From Antedon mediterranea (lineage: Eukaryota; Echinodermata; Crinoidea; Comatulida; Antedonidae), in assembly GCF_964355755.1 (NCBI RefSeq), contig NC_092673.1, positions 19,535,001 through 19,599,000 on the forward strand: a stretch of DNA of 64,000 nucleotides, read 5' to 3'. The position numbers were made by a program, and so were the translations under genes. How positions within the stretch are numbered: the first letter of the stretch is position 1; every line of letters starts with the position of its first letter. Shown piece after piece: positions 24,401 through 39,400 of the stretch. The notes below the pieces were generated by a model. That model was not told where the DNA came from and searched no databases. It saw nothing but the letters and a program-made list of their open reading frames with translations.

Positions 24401-27400
24401 TCTTATCTTATGATTTCTCGCTAAAATATAATATACTAGTAAGTGCTCACAGATGCTTCTTGAATACAAGAACTTTGGTAAATAACTGAAAATTGCACTG
24501 TACACATAGCAATACAGATATGATGGAATTTATGTAGTCAAATATAATTGTCATCCTAAGAATTACCTTAATTTTGTTTATTGCATGGTATTGTTCACCA
24601 AATTCCTGTCTTAGTACATTTGATGATGGGATGGTACTGTATCAGGCTTCATGATATGATATGATTTTCATTGAGGCAAATGGTTTAAACTAAATTTGTT
24701 ATCGTTAATATCTAACTTAACTTAATTATGATATTGGTTTCATTGGGTGTTAAAAATCAGTACTGAAAGTATGTACCAACTTTCTCTACCATTGAGTATA
24801 AATTCTAGAAGTTGCACTTAATTTACTGAAATTTCCCATTACCTAAATTTATATATAAATTCATTTAACTGCTTATTGGTCTCATATTGTTAACATCTAA
24901 ACATTTGTTTGTACAATTTTATGAAATATGTATTTTATTAATGTTCAAATTTTATGATTGATATTGTACAGTAAGTAGATTTTAATGATTACTTACATTA
25001 AGTAATAGGCTAACAATCACTAGATCTGATCCATGGTAATATATTATATTTTGTTTTCATTTATCAATAATGATAATTAGGATTTTATCACATTATTTAG
25101 CAGTAATTGTTGTTTGTACAATATTAACAAAAAAAAAACAATTTCACATAATGTCTGTTGTCAGTATTTATAAACATTCATGATTATGATTCCTTTCCAG
25201 TATGGTGACACTCCATTACATTTATATCTGAGGAGTACTGCACCTACCTTAGAAATAGTGACGTGTCTTATTCAGCATGGGGCACCAGTAGCATTGCAAA
25301 ATAAGGTAATGTACAGGGATTTGCTAGTGTAATAAGCTAACATTCTATAGATCTGCTGAAGTAAACCATTTAATGAGAGAAAAAAGTAAGCACATTAACA
25401 AAAATCAAATTTGATTAAAACAAACCAAATAAAAAAATAACTAAATAGTTATATATGATTTATTATAACTGATTTAAAGTGTACAGTTACCTATCATAAA
25501 CATAAATCTTTAATTTTCTTAATGAACAAAAAAATCTATTTTTTTTATATATTCAGTTATTAATTAACAATTATTGACAATGGTCTAATTAATTGTAAAT
25601 ATGAAATAAAATGCGACAACTACTAAACAACTAAAAATGTTTATGTTAAAAAAATTAATAGAATCTGATTTTAATAAAAAACGATTATTAATTAATAATG
25701 TGCTCTTTCCCTTATCTTACAAAAAAAATGCTTCTGTCAGTCTATCCAGCTAATTATGAAAATGGCCTTAAAGAAATCCTTTTCCAACCTAGGATCTTTT
25801 TGTGCAAACATTTTGCCACAAAAGGAAGAGAAATGTAAACAATGTTTTGTTAGTTTTCAAAATCTAAATTGTTTGAGTAATGCAATTTGAAAAAGAAAGG
25901 TAATATGAAATTATTCTTTTCAAACTGAATGCTTTTAAGAAAAGTTCCGTCTCTTATCTTATGACTTTTTTGGAAAAATGATTTCTCGCTAAAATATAAT
26001 ATACTAGTAAGTGCTCACAGATGCTTCTTGAATACAAGAACTTTGGTAAATAACTGAAAATTGCACTGTACACATAGCACTACAGATATGATGGAATTTA
26101 TGTAGTCAAATATAATTGTCATCCTGAGAATTACCTTAATTTTGTTTATTGCATGGTATTGTTCACCAAATTCCTGTCTTGGTACATTTGATGATGGGAT
26201 GGTATCAGGCTTCATGATATGATATGATTTTCATCGGGGCAAATGGTTTAAACTAAATTTGTTATCGTTAATATCTAACTTAACTTAATTATGATATTGG
26301 TTTCATTGGGTGTTAAAAATCAGTACTGAAAGTATTTACCAACTTTCTCTACCATTGAGTATAAATTCTAGAAGTTGCACTTAATTTACTGAAATTTCCC
26401 ATTACCTAAATTTATATGTAAATTCATTATACTGCTTATTGGCCTCATATTTTTAACATCTAAACATTTGTTTGTACAATTTTATGAAATATGTATTTTA
26501 TTAATGTTTACATTTTGTGATTGATATTGTACAGTAAGTAGATTTTAATGATTACTTACATTAAGTAATAGGCTAACAATTACTAGATCTGATCCATGGT
26601 AATATATTATATTTGTTTTCATTTATCAATAGTTAACAATTAGGATTATTTACCACATTATTTACAGCAGCAAAAAACAAACAATTCACATAATGTCTGT
26701 TGTCAGTATTTATAAACTTCATTATGATTCCTTTTCAGTCTGGTGACACTCCATTACATTCATATCTGAGGAGTGGATACGCTACCTTATCAATAGTGAC
26801 GTGTCTCATTCAGCATGGGGCACCAGTAGAATTGCAAAATAAGGTAAATGTACAGGGATTTGCTAGTGTAATAGGCTAACATTCTTTAGATCTGCTGAAG
26901 TAAACAATTCAATGAGAGAAAAAAGTAAGCACCTTAACAAAAATCAAATTTGATGTAAACAAACCAAATAAAAAAATAACTAAATAGTTTATATGATTTA
27001 TGATAACAAACAAATTTAAAGTATACAGTTACCTATCACATAACATACATCTTTAATTTTCTTAATGAACAAAAAAATCTACTTTTTTTATATGTTCAGG
27101 TGAATCAGTATAATTTTGTTTACATATTTTTGACCGTAAAACAAATATAAATTGCTCCTATGTAGCTGTAAAGATAGCAACGATTGACAATGGTCTAATT
27201 AATTGTAAATATGAAATAAAATGGAACAACTACATTGACTAATAATAAAACAACAAATAAAAAAATGTATGTTAAAAAAATTAATAGAATCTAATTTTAA
27301 TAAAAAATAATTATTAATGAATAACCTGCTCCTTCCCTTACCTTACAAAAAAAATGCTTCTGTACATCTACCCAGCTAATTATGAACATGGCCTTTAAGA

Positions 27401-30400
27401 GATCCTTTTTTCATAATATGAAATTATTCTTTTCAAACAGTCCCGTATCTTTTGTGGAAAAATGATTCTATAAGGTTGCTAGTTAAAATTGAATATACTA
27501 GTATTAAGTGCCCACAAATGGTTCTCGAATATATAAACTTTGAGAAATAACTAAAAATTGTCCAAGTCACACTGTACACAAAGCAAATGAATACAGATAT
27601 GATGGAATGTATGTATTCAAATATAATTGTCATCCTGAGAATTACCTTAATTTTGTTTATTACATGGTATTGTTCACCAAATTCCTGTCTTGGTACATTT
27701 GATGATGGGATGGTATCAGGCTTCATGATATGATATGATTTTCATCGGGGCAAATGGTTTAAATTAAATTTGTTATCGTTAATATCTAACTTAACTTAAT
27801 TATGATATTGGTTTCATTGGGTGTTAAAAATCAGTATCGAAAGTATGTACCAACTTTCTCTACCATTGAGTATAAATTCTAGAAGTTGCACTTAATTTAC
27901 TGAAATTTCCCTTTACCTAAATTTATATGTAAATTCATTTAACTGCTTATTGGCCTCATACATTACGCTTAACATCTAAACATTTGTTTGTACAATTTTA
28001 TAAAATATGTATTAAATTTTTAATGTTCAAATTTTGTGATTGATATTGTACAGTAAGTAGATTTTAATGACACTATACTACATTTGATCCATGGTAAGAT
28101 ATTATATTTTGTTTTCATTTATCAATAGTCGACATTTATGATTATTTACCACATTATTTAGCAGTAATTTTTTCTATGGTTTGGGTTGACAAAAAAAACC
28201 CAATTTCACATAATGTTTGTTGTCAGTATTATACACCAGCAACATTGCAAAGAAGGTAATGTACAGGGATTATACAGGGATATTTCATTTGTTTCTGGAT
28301 AGTATCCAAATATTATTTGCTTTGAAAGTTTATAGTAAAACTATTTGTTGTTTTATATTATGGCTCAAACATTTTAACACATCTACCTACTGTTCCAAAG
28401 TAAACTTTTATTTAATTTATCTCTCTCTCTCTCAATGTTGAAGGCGGTAGACTATAAACGGCAGCGCTTAAGTTTCGGTTTGGATACAGGAGTTATAGGT
28501 GGCGCACTGTACAAGTTGATAGTAATTTCTATTCACGTCCTAATTTACAACCAATGTTAAAAAATAGTAAATCTACGTGTTATCACATGATGCTCTTTCA
28601 TCCAATCTCTAGATGGTAAATGTTTGAGCCATGACATAATACTGTATGTATGTGATGCGTAATTAAAGTGTGTTATATTGTATATCAATAATTTCTCAAA
28701 ACTACTAATAACTAAACCCATTTTTTTAATAGGATGGAAATACACTTGTCTCTCTTTTAGAAAGTAACAGGCGGATAGAGAGGGAAAGAAAAACTGAAAT
28801 TTTAAACTTCTTAGAAGGTAAGTGAAGTTTTAATTATTGAAATTTTAGGATCAACTAGTTTCATTGCAAACGATAAAAATTTGACTTCTTGTTCCAAGTG
28901 AAGAAGAATGTCCAGATAAAGAAAATTAACATTTATGATATATCATTCACAGGTTTATTATAGATTAAATAATTCAGTGGGATAGTAGTATACATGGAAG
29001 TTGTGATATGTTGCAAGATGTAAATTATTTTGCTATTAATACGATAAAAATAACACAAAAACGCAAACTTTAAAATTCCTTTGAAATAAAAATATTAAAT
29101 AAATCATTTTTCAAATCAAATCAATCTCTTTATTCAATACATCAAAACAGTACACATAACAAAAATAAAGAGATTTTAATGATGATGATGATGATTTTAA
29201 GATGAAAGGGACCTTCAATAAACCTCAAGGGGCTTTTGATAGGAGGCTTTACTTTAAACTAGTTACAATAATCGGACGGGGGATATGCATTGTTAAGGAA
29301 TATTTGAACTTTATTAATTGCACATAAATGTAAAATGTAGATTTTTTTTTTTTAATGTAATCTATTTTATATATAATGCTATGTACAATTGGTATTCGCA
29401 TTCAAGGCAAACAATTTACGATAGGAGGAGATAAATATTGAATATAAAAATCTAATTTTCTTGTTAAATCCCAGTTTTTGTTTCCACAATGGATGAATTT
29501 CCTTCACACATTTTAAATAATAATTCGTCTTCTTCGAGGAGCTGAATCACCGGATTTTCAGCGCGCCGTGCGTACCAGGTTACTACCGTAAATGATGGCG
29601 CTTAATTAAAAGTTCTTAGTAGATATAGCTCTATATCTATTAGCCTTAAAAGTTATCCCCTTAATAGATATAGCTCTATTACCTATTAAGCACCTACTAA
29701 TAAGTAGATTTTAGGTAGAATTTAGATAGTTCCTAATAGGTTTTACCTCATTAGCATAATTCAAAACCCCCACTAATAGTGTTAGATAGATTTTTCACTA
29801 TTTTCAATCTGTGAGTAACACAGTTGTATGCATCTATCTATTGTCTACTATAATAGCAATACTAAGGGCTACCAGCAACCTATTAATAGACATAAACAAA
29901 CGTATAATAGCCAGTAACTGTTAATAAGCTATCTATTTTATACAATAGATAGCTACGGACTACCAGATAGCTATTAGAAATCTATGAGTATCATATCTAT
30001 CTATCTACTGTCTACTTATTATAGCTATACAAGACTACCAATGACCTATCAATAGACTATAAAGAAACTGATAATAGCCAGTTAAATATTAATCAACTAT
30101 CTATTTTATAGCTGGGAAGTAGTCGTTCCATCATTGATTCATTGAGTTAAAATCCTTAGTAGGCGAGATAAAAAGGTCTACTAAAAAACTACTAAAAATA
30201 GAGCTATTTCTACTTAAGTCTACTTAAATCTACAAATTTTTTTACTATGGGTAAAACCAATAGACAAATTCAAACTCCTCCTTCCCACATTCGCATTCGA
30301 GGCAAACAATTTACGATAGGAGGAGATAAATATTGAATATAAAAATAAAACATTTTCTTGTTAATCCCATTTTTTGTTTCCACAATGAATGAATTTTCTT

Positions 30401-33400
30401 CACACATTTTTAAGCAGCTAAAGAATACTATTTTTCTGTATGTAAAATTAAGCATCATACATGTGTTATTCTAAACACCAAGTCCCACAAAGCATAACCA
30501 AGCTCTACCAAGTGTATAAAGAACAGTGCCCTTATTATAGGCCTTTAAAAATGCAATTCCAGGTCTATATTGGCAAAATTCAGCCCAAACCATGGTGGGC
30601 TCAAGTTCAAGTTATCTTTATTGTGTTTTCACACAGGTATAAAAACAAAATTGGTTACTGGTCACAGAATATAAATAAAAACATTTAAAAAGTTCAAGGC
30701 ATATTAAAAACTTACGATAGGTGGTCAATAATTCCTACTGCCAAATTCTGAATCATACCAGTTATTCATTTTAGGATTACTTTATTTTCACTTTACACAG
30801 TGAAACCATCCTAATCAACCGTATGGTGCTAGAAATGATTTAGATTCAGGATCTCTGTCAAAAAATGTTGCATAACGCCTATATGTTTGGATGAGTTTGA
30901 GTTCCACACATTTTTTAGGACATAATTAATAACTGTAGTTGTTAACTGTATACATTTTAGTTTAAAAAAATACATTATTATTATAGTATATCCAGAATGA
31001 ATGAGATTTACCATTTTCATGTACAGTCGATTGCTTGTACACAGTCACCCACAAGCTTTTATATAACCTTATACCATTGAAAAAGTTTAAAGATACCATA
31101 TGACAATTCAAGAGTTTTGCCAAGCTGTGACTTTTAATATAGTGTTTTTTATGAAAATATGTAATATGTAATATTTTTGTTTTGGTATTTTTTTAGATTT
31201 ACCAAGTACTGTTGATGAGCAATTTCAAACACAATTTCAGAAACCGACAAATGACAAACAGATAACAAAACTTCGTAAGCCAGAGAGTGGTGAGTTTAAT
31301 AAGAATCACAAGAGCTGCTGTATGTTGTATGATTGTATCTATATATAATTTAACACAATTGTGATTAAAATGGGATTTCAGTAAGGAGAGAATTAGACGC
31401 TAATGTTATTTAAAAAAAGCATTATTTCTGTGCGGTACTGTAAAAAGGCGAAAAAGTGTGCAACTAATAACAAATGGAGAGATTTTATTTATCATAAATA
31501 AAACAGTTGATTGTTTTCATCCAAAATACTGTAATAACGGAATGGAGCTAGTTTGCAGATTTATGTGGCATGCTTGATTGATGATTTTTTTTTTTTAACT
31601 TTATTTACTCCAGATGTTTTAAAAATCTATTAAAATCTTGATTCAATTTTCAGATATTCCATCTGATATTGCTGCTCGTGAATTAGAGTATCAGGAAGCT
31701 TACAAGGAAGCTTTGAAAGGAGGATCTGTCGCAGTCAATCTTGGAATGCTTAAGGTGATTGGACAGGAAGGAGTGGGTAAAACATGCCTCATAAATGCCT
31801 GTCTTGGAAAGATGTAAGTAGTTGGACAGTAAAATTGAAATTACAAAATACATGTAGGTACTGCCTAATTATATCAATAATAGATAATAGAATTAAATTT
31901 TAACATTGTTTTGTAATTTTAAATGAAAGATCATTTTAATTGTTGACTAAATAACTGATTTAAAATGTGTATTTTATAAATAAAGACTATTGAAATAGTA
32001 ACTACTGGTATCTATAATTAAAAAGAGAAAATTGAATTTTACAGCACTAAAAATGAATGACATTCATTGTTGGTTTCAAATTATTATATTATTATATGTA
32101 TCTCAGATTTGAGGAAGAACATAAAGTTACAGATGGCATAGCAGTGATAAGGACTGTAAGCACAACATGGACAGAGGCTAAAGCTGATAGTGGTAAACAT
32201 GAATACAAATTAGCATATTACTCTTCCCATCATCATAGGCTATGTAACAATATTTATCTTTGATCTCATTATCATAGACACAAACAGGCCCACAATGAAA
32301 CTGAGATGTAGAATGGAATTCAATAAATGCATACAACTGTAGTATGATGTCAACAGTCATATTTTCACATACATACACCAATTGTTACTCTATGATCCCT
32401 TAACACACAAGCTATTGTTTGTTGATGTACTGTAATTTTAATTTTACTTTAAATAATCAATCAGTTAAAGTACTGTCACCTATGTATCTGCTGTAATAAT
32501 ATGTGCAAATGTCTTTTTTCTCTACAGGTAATCCTTTAAAACAGTATACAAAATTCGTCACTGACAAACTGAGAGAAAAGAAAACTATAAACGTATGTCA
32601 ATAATAGTGTAATGAATAAAGTAGCACCTACAGGACTATTACAAACCAGTCACTTAGGCTTTCTTTCTAAATTAATCAATGAGGCATTATGAGCAGCTAT
32701 TTCATTTTTTTTTTTTGCTTCAATCCTTTAAAAATTTACTCTAACAAATTGGTTTTGTTTTTGAGAGTAAATAATATTAGTTTTCTCTTATATTAAATTG
32801 TAAACAAAACTGTATTTAACTTGAATAAACATTTATTTCTTTTTTATATCCATTTTTTGTGTTATTTATCAGATTGACATGAAACCACCTACAGATGATG
32901 TCGAGGATGATGATGGTATTGTTGTTGACTACAATAAGGATGACAACAATGATGATTACAAAAATAATGACAACAATGATTACACAAATGATAGTATGTA
33001 ACTTTCCATTAAATTCTAATTATTATTATTACATATTACATACATATACATTACATTTTGTAGCTAATTTGCAATTTCTGTGATATTAAGTTTGTGCTGT
33101 AGTTATATGAAATAATTAGATTATTAATTAGATTTTCCAATTTAAAGTAACTTTTAATTTTCCTATAAAATTATTAAATGTATGTGATCAGAGGTGGAGG
33201 TAAGGCAACCTTTAACCTGTGTAACAATTATAGTGACAGTCATACTTTTCTACCTCTACTCTGACAGTGTCAACTAAAACTATAATGATGATAACAATGA
33301 TGATGACTCAGTGTAACAATGATTATGATAATGAAGACTGCAATGATGATAATGATAATTAAAACAATGATGATAATCAGAACAACTATAACAATATGTT

Positions 33401-36400
33401 AATGACTTTTACAATGATTGTTTACATGTGTTGAGAGTGACCAAAACACTTGTTTCTACTACAGGTTCTTATACAGCTACTAAAGCTATTCCATTTGATA
33501 CAGATCAGCAGTTAGATAAAGATGTAATCAAGGAACTTGAGGAAAAAAAGGAGGACCCCTTGGAAGAAACATTTAACATCTGGGATCATGGAGGTCAATT
33601 AATATACCATGGTATACATCGCGTAAGTTATAATATATGTATTTGCCTTGAAGTTAATATTATATTGAAATTGTTTAAATACTATACACAGTTAAAAGGA
33701 AATGTCTCTGTATATACTAACATAATGGTATGACCAAGGTTTAATTTGTTCATTCAGTAATCGCAAAATTCTTTCCATGGTACTGCTTTATATAAATTGT
33801 TATTACAAATTTTGCCTACGTCAACAAAAAAAGTATTTTCAGTAACTGTTTTCAATCACTGATTTTAACAGTGTTATATGAATTTGTACTAGAAAAATGC
33901 TTTAATAAAAAGAGTATCAATAGTAAATGTATAAACACAGTTTATAAAAAGACAAATAAAATGATACTTATTTATTAAACCTTAAAGCATATTAATCAAA
34001 TATTTGAATAAAAACAAATTGTGTTTTTGCAGATGTTCATGACATTACAAGCACTTTATATTGTAGTGTTCGACCTAAGTGTAGACCTCAATGATCCTGC
34101 TGTTTATATTGATTCCAATGGAGTAAGTATTTTGCTATATATTTTATGCATTACAAAGAGTTTTATTTCATACCTTCTAGTCCGGTGGCAGGAGAGGGGA
34201 ATCACCACCCGAAAGGGGACAAATTGCCATCCAACTTTTCTAGACTAGAATTTTCCGTAGATTACGAATATGGAAGGTAATCGATCAGGATAGGAAGCGT
34301 TTTCGAGATATAAGGGGTCAAAGTTCAAAATTGACCACAAATTTATTGAAGCACAATTTGGTCTGTTATTACATTTTTATGATTATAAGTGTCTATTCAA
34401 TCACCTTATGAAAAAAAAATCCTTTGTGATTAAGGGTCAAATGTTAATAATAAATATTGACCAATCATAAAACGTACCTATAAAACCAAATAAAAACTAA
34501 TATTTAATAAAAATTTGATGTTTTCTCATCCTGTTAATCAATCATACGCAATGTAAAAGAGCGAATACATAATTTCATCAGTTGACATAAGGTCAAAGGT
34601 CAACATTTTAATACGCGTATTAGTTAACAAATAAATGCAAAGTTGTCGAAACTATGATATTGATGGTTTTACAAGTAATCAAATTATTTGATTAGTAAAG
34701 TTATGTTATTTCATTATAATACTGTATTTAATCAAATCAGACTTCGATCAAGATAGGAAGCGAATTGGAAGAGATAAGGGGTCAAAGTTCAAAATTGACC
34801 AATTATAACAATGTATTATATACATATGTATTATAACCAATTTATTAAAGTTCAATTTGGTCTTTTAATACATGTGTATGGTTATAGGTATTGTATGGTG
34901 TTATTCAGTCGCCTTATAAAACAAATACTTTGCAATTAAAGGTCAAATGTCAATATTGACCAATCACACAATTTGCATTTAAAACCAAATAAAAACTAAC
35001 ATTTAAGACAAAATGTTATGTTTTATCATTCTGTTAAGACATCTATCAATCATACACAATCAAAAGAGCACATTTATCATTACACAAGTCGACATGGGTC
35101 AAAGGTCAACATTTGAACAAATGATCCACTAAATAATGCAAAGTTATTCAAACTATGAGATCGATGTTCATAAATGTAATCACATTATTTGATCAGTGAA
35201 GTTATGGTATTTTTATATTTTTTCTAGTGCGCATTATTTTAAATGTATTAATATAATACTGTAAAGTAAATAATAAAATTAATATTATGACGATTAAAAT
35301 GTTATGATGTTAAAAAAGATGTTGCGCTGACCTTCAATGATTTGCCACTATACAGTTGCATTTATTAGGGCAACAATATTCGTTTTTGGAAAATAAACTA
35401 CTATTCATCAGAACCAGAGAATACCAATTCGTACAGGATAGGGCATAGGCAGATCCAGGTGGCCAAACTCAATCCACAACTCACTACACAGACAGACCAC
35501 AATTTTTATATAGTTTGGCCCATACAGGAAAGAGTTTCCTGTATACAAAGGATTCTAAAATAACCTATATGGATTTGCCCGAATGAGCCCTCTGAGGACC
35601 CTTTTGGGATCTCTATGTGGTGTGCTTCTACATAAGGCCCTGTATTAGAAATTAGTAAATAGTTCATAGATGAACTATGGAATAAAACTAAATGTGCACC
35701 CTCAATCTTTAAATAACATTTATGGATTTGCTCAAATGAACCCAAGGGCTGATCCTTCATGGACCTTTCGGGGTTCTCTATGTGGGGCTACAAGAGACCC
35801 TATATTCGAAATAATGTATGTGGGGTGAAAATGTGAGTTCATAGAGATATAATAAATATCCCTGTGCGCCCTCGATCATCCATAAGGAACATTTTATGGA
35901 TTTGCCCAAATTAACCCAAGGGCCGGTCGTTCTCCATGGATGGACATTAAGCTCCATAATGGAAATATAAGGGGTGACACTGTGAGTTCATATAGACAGG
36001 CGCGGCCCATGAATTAAGCTGCCTGTGCACTCTAGATCCTTAAGACAAATTTATGGATTTGCCCAAATTAACCCAATGGCCGGTCCTCCATGGGTTCGGG
36101 AATCCTTAATATTGATTTGCTAGGTTTAGACCATTAAGGTTTGGTTTGTGAAGCCATGTATCCCATGCAACGAAACAATACGCAAAATGAGGCTGTATTT
36201 ACTCTGTATCGTTTATTTTTCTAAACAGGAACAACAAACCCTGTATAAAACAACGTCATAATTATTATGCATCAGCAGTGTAATATAATTCAACAATAAA
36301 AACAATCACAAGCAAGCTTACTACAATATGGTCACTTCACTAATTATCAATTAGTATTACTGTATATAACATTTAACGAACTTATACCTGGATCCAATAC

Positions 36401-39400
36401 ATCAATTTCATACTACTAATCACGTCAACCTGGTAAGTTATCCAATTAACTTCAACATGGTATGTTATACAACCAACTTCAACATGTATGCTATCTAATA
36501 AGACAAAGCTGTATATCAAAGAGAAATTATTAAACAGTGAATTCATGGTCATTACAAATAATGAACGATAACAACTCAACTCGGTTATGCACATGGAGTA
36601 ATACTGTAAAACATTATGGTTGTATAGAAAATATCTACTCACAGTATTGGCGAGAATCCACACTTTTAAAGAAATACAGTATATAACATGTCTTACTCAG
36701 ACAACAACTAAAACAACTTCTGCAGAACCAACGCTCACGCAGCCTATTCAATATAATCATTCACCTGATATGCAAATACGCCCGCGAATACCAGTAGTGA
36801 ACAATAGCAATGCAATGCAATATATTGCGCCACCAATAATGTAGATATAAGAAACTTCGGAAGCTTTCCGATCCATTACAATTTCCCCGCTTGGATGCCC
36901 TTTTGACCCAAAAGGAGCGAAACAAATTTATTTTTTAAGAGTGGACATGGGTAAGCGATATCGATTTTTGTGAACACCTTTTGTAAAACGAGATGATCGC
37001 CTTGGAATTACTCTCGAATCATCACGCTCAACATCTATTGATTGATCAGAATTCACATCTACAACAATCTTAAAACTTTCAACATCATCATCCGATTCAG
37101 ACTCACAACTTTCATCTTTATAATGTACATCCACTTCTAGACCATCATACGGCAACCACTCATTCCAATCAAAATGTACCAGTTCTTCCACCACACTCCT
37201 AGGATCCGATCGCAATCGTCTGCGGTTAACATAATTCAAAGGACCCCCAACTGCAGAGCGGATACCAAAAACGTCTGCTTCTTTGTTAATAGTCTCAACA
37301 ATATACGAGTGCTCCTCGAACTTATTGGCCAATTTATGTCTAGTATTAAAATGTCTTCGACGAAGTAAAACCCGATCACCAATTTCTAATATTTCCGTCG
37401 GAGAACAAGACTTATAACGATGCTCTTCTTTAGCTGCTGCTGATTTGACTCTACGTGAAACCACTTCATATGCCCTCTTCATGAGATCAGCTTCTTTAGT
37501 CAAATAATCCTCAGACCAATCTTGCTCCGCACATCCAATAAAGTGATCTAATGGAATTAATGGTTCACGACCAAACATAAGAAGATACGGTGTTACACCT
37601 GTAACGGTATGAGGGGTGGAATTATACATAAACACAATATGCTGCAGCAATTCGGGCCATTTGCGTCGATCTTTCGGGCTTAAAGAACGCAATAAACTGC
37701 ATAAGGTCTTGTTGAAACGTTCGCACTGCCCATTACCTGCAGGCCAATACGCTGTAGTGCGAGATTTTGTCATGCCATAAAGACTACATATACCTTGAAT
37801 AATTTTACCCTCAAAGGATCTACCTTGATCCGAATGTAACCGTGCTGGCACACCATAGTGGGAAAACCAATTATCTCTCAATACACGAGCCACTGTATCA
37901 GCCGTCTGATCTTTACATGGGACCGCTAGTGAAAACTTACTAAACACATCAGTCATAACAAGAATGTCTTCATAGCCTCCCTTTCCACGATCCATCTTTA
38001 AGAAATCTATAGCAAGAATCTCTTCGGGACGAAAGGCTAGAATATGACGAAGAGGGGGTTTGACCGTTGGAGTAGGGACTTTACTAGATACACAACTAAA
38101 ACACTTGGAAATATGCGTACGTACATCACCATTCATACCTGGCCAGAAACATCGACGCTTTAGAAGTTGTATAGTCCGTTGAACTCATTTATCATGACAT
38201 AAATTTAGTTTTTAAATTCGCTAAAGGATTATGATCAGTAAAAATGGTAACCTTTGAACCCTGAATGTAAGAAGCGAATTTATCCACCACTGCCCATTTT
38301 AGCCCCAACAACTCTAACTTAAAACTCGATAAATCAGGGTATCGGCATTCAGCACCACGAAGACTTCTACTTGCATAAGCAATTGGATGAAGAGAACCAT
38401 TAGACTCCTGCAACAAGCAAGCACATAAACCTTTCAAACTGGCATCTACTTCAATAACAAATGGTTCATCAAATTTGGGATATACAAGAACTGGGGGTTT
38501 AGTTAAAGCATTTTTTAATTCAACAAATGCGGCTTCTTCAATTTCAGTCCAACGAAAACTGTGGGCCTTCCCCGCTTGTGTGTCAGACAACCGGGTTACC
38601 AAATGCAAGGGCGCAGCAATTTTGGCATAATTACAAATAAACTTTCGATAGTATGAAGAGAGTCCCAGAAATGATTTAAGTTCAGTAATACTTTTTGGCG
38701 TTGGCCAGGTCAGTATCTTTTCTATTTTCCCATAGTCTACAGCAACTCCAGCAGATGAGATAACATGACCCAAATAGGTTACCTCCGTCTTAAAGAAATC
38801 GCACTTCTTCCCCTTAACCTTTAACCCATACTTATACAATCTGGACAACACATTTTCTAATCTAGATAAATGTTGTTTAAACGAAGAAGAAAATATCAAA
38901 ATGTCATCCAAGTACAACACAATCTGAGTCAAATTCATGTCGCCTAATACATATTCCATTACACGTTGAAATGTTCCCGGGCTATTAGACAGACCCTGCG
39001 GCATACGAACAAATTCATACAGTCCCCAAGGAACCCTAAGTGCAGTTTTATTAATAGATTCGTCTGCCATTATAATTTGGAAAAATCCATGAGATAAATC
39101 TAAGGTAGAAAAATAACAAGACCCAGTGAGTACTTCTAGAACCTCATCAATGCGTGGTAGGGGAAATGAATCTTTCAACGTTTGGAAATTCAACTTCCTA
39201 TAATCAACGCACATGCGCAAAGACCCGTCTTTCTTTTTGACCAACACAATGGGACTTGCAAATTCGCTTTTGGACGGCCTAATTATTCCTTGGTCCAACA
39301 TTTCTTGTAACATAGACTTAACACTTGATATAGAATGAGGAGGAATACGACGATATGGTAGTCTAATTGGAGTTTCATCTTTTAAATTGATAACATGAGG

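Larger units (their letters stand above)
16185..28260 (+). repeat. Segmental array of ankyrin exon plus intron units
   Basis: The same intronic blocks recur in order around each ankyrin exon: caatcactagatctgatcca, the exon, tgtacagggatttgctagtg, ttaatagaatctgatttt, tccttttccagcattttttt, gcccacagatggttctcg, tcaccaaattcctgtctt and cagtactgaaagtat. Long units are about 1.5 kb (exons at 22202, 23655, 25201, 26739); the first three intact exons are only about 330 bp apart. Six exons look intact and three are remnants. Confidence 0.9.

Noticed and set aside
26015-27726. Conserved minus-strand frame beginning MKPDTIPSSNVPRQEFGEQ
   Set aside because: It is antisense to an intronic block copied in every array unit; copies differ by indels and stops, so conservation reflects duplication age.
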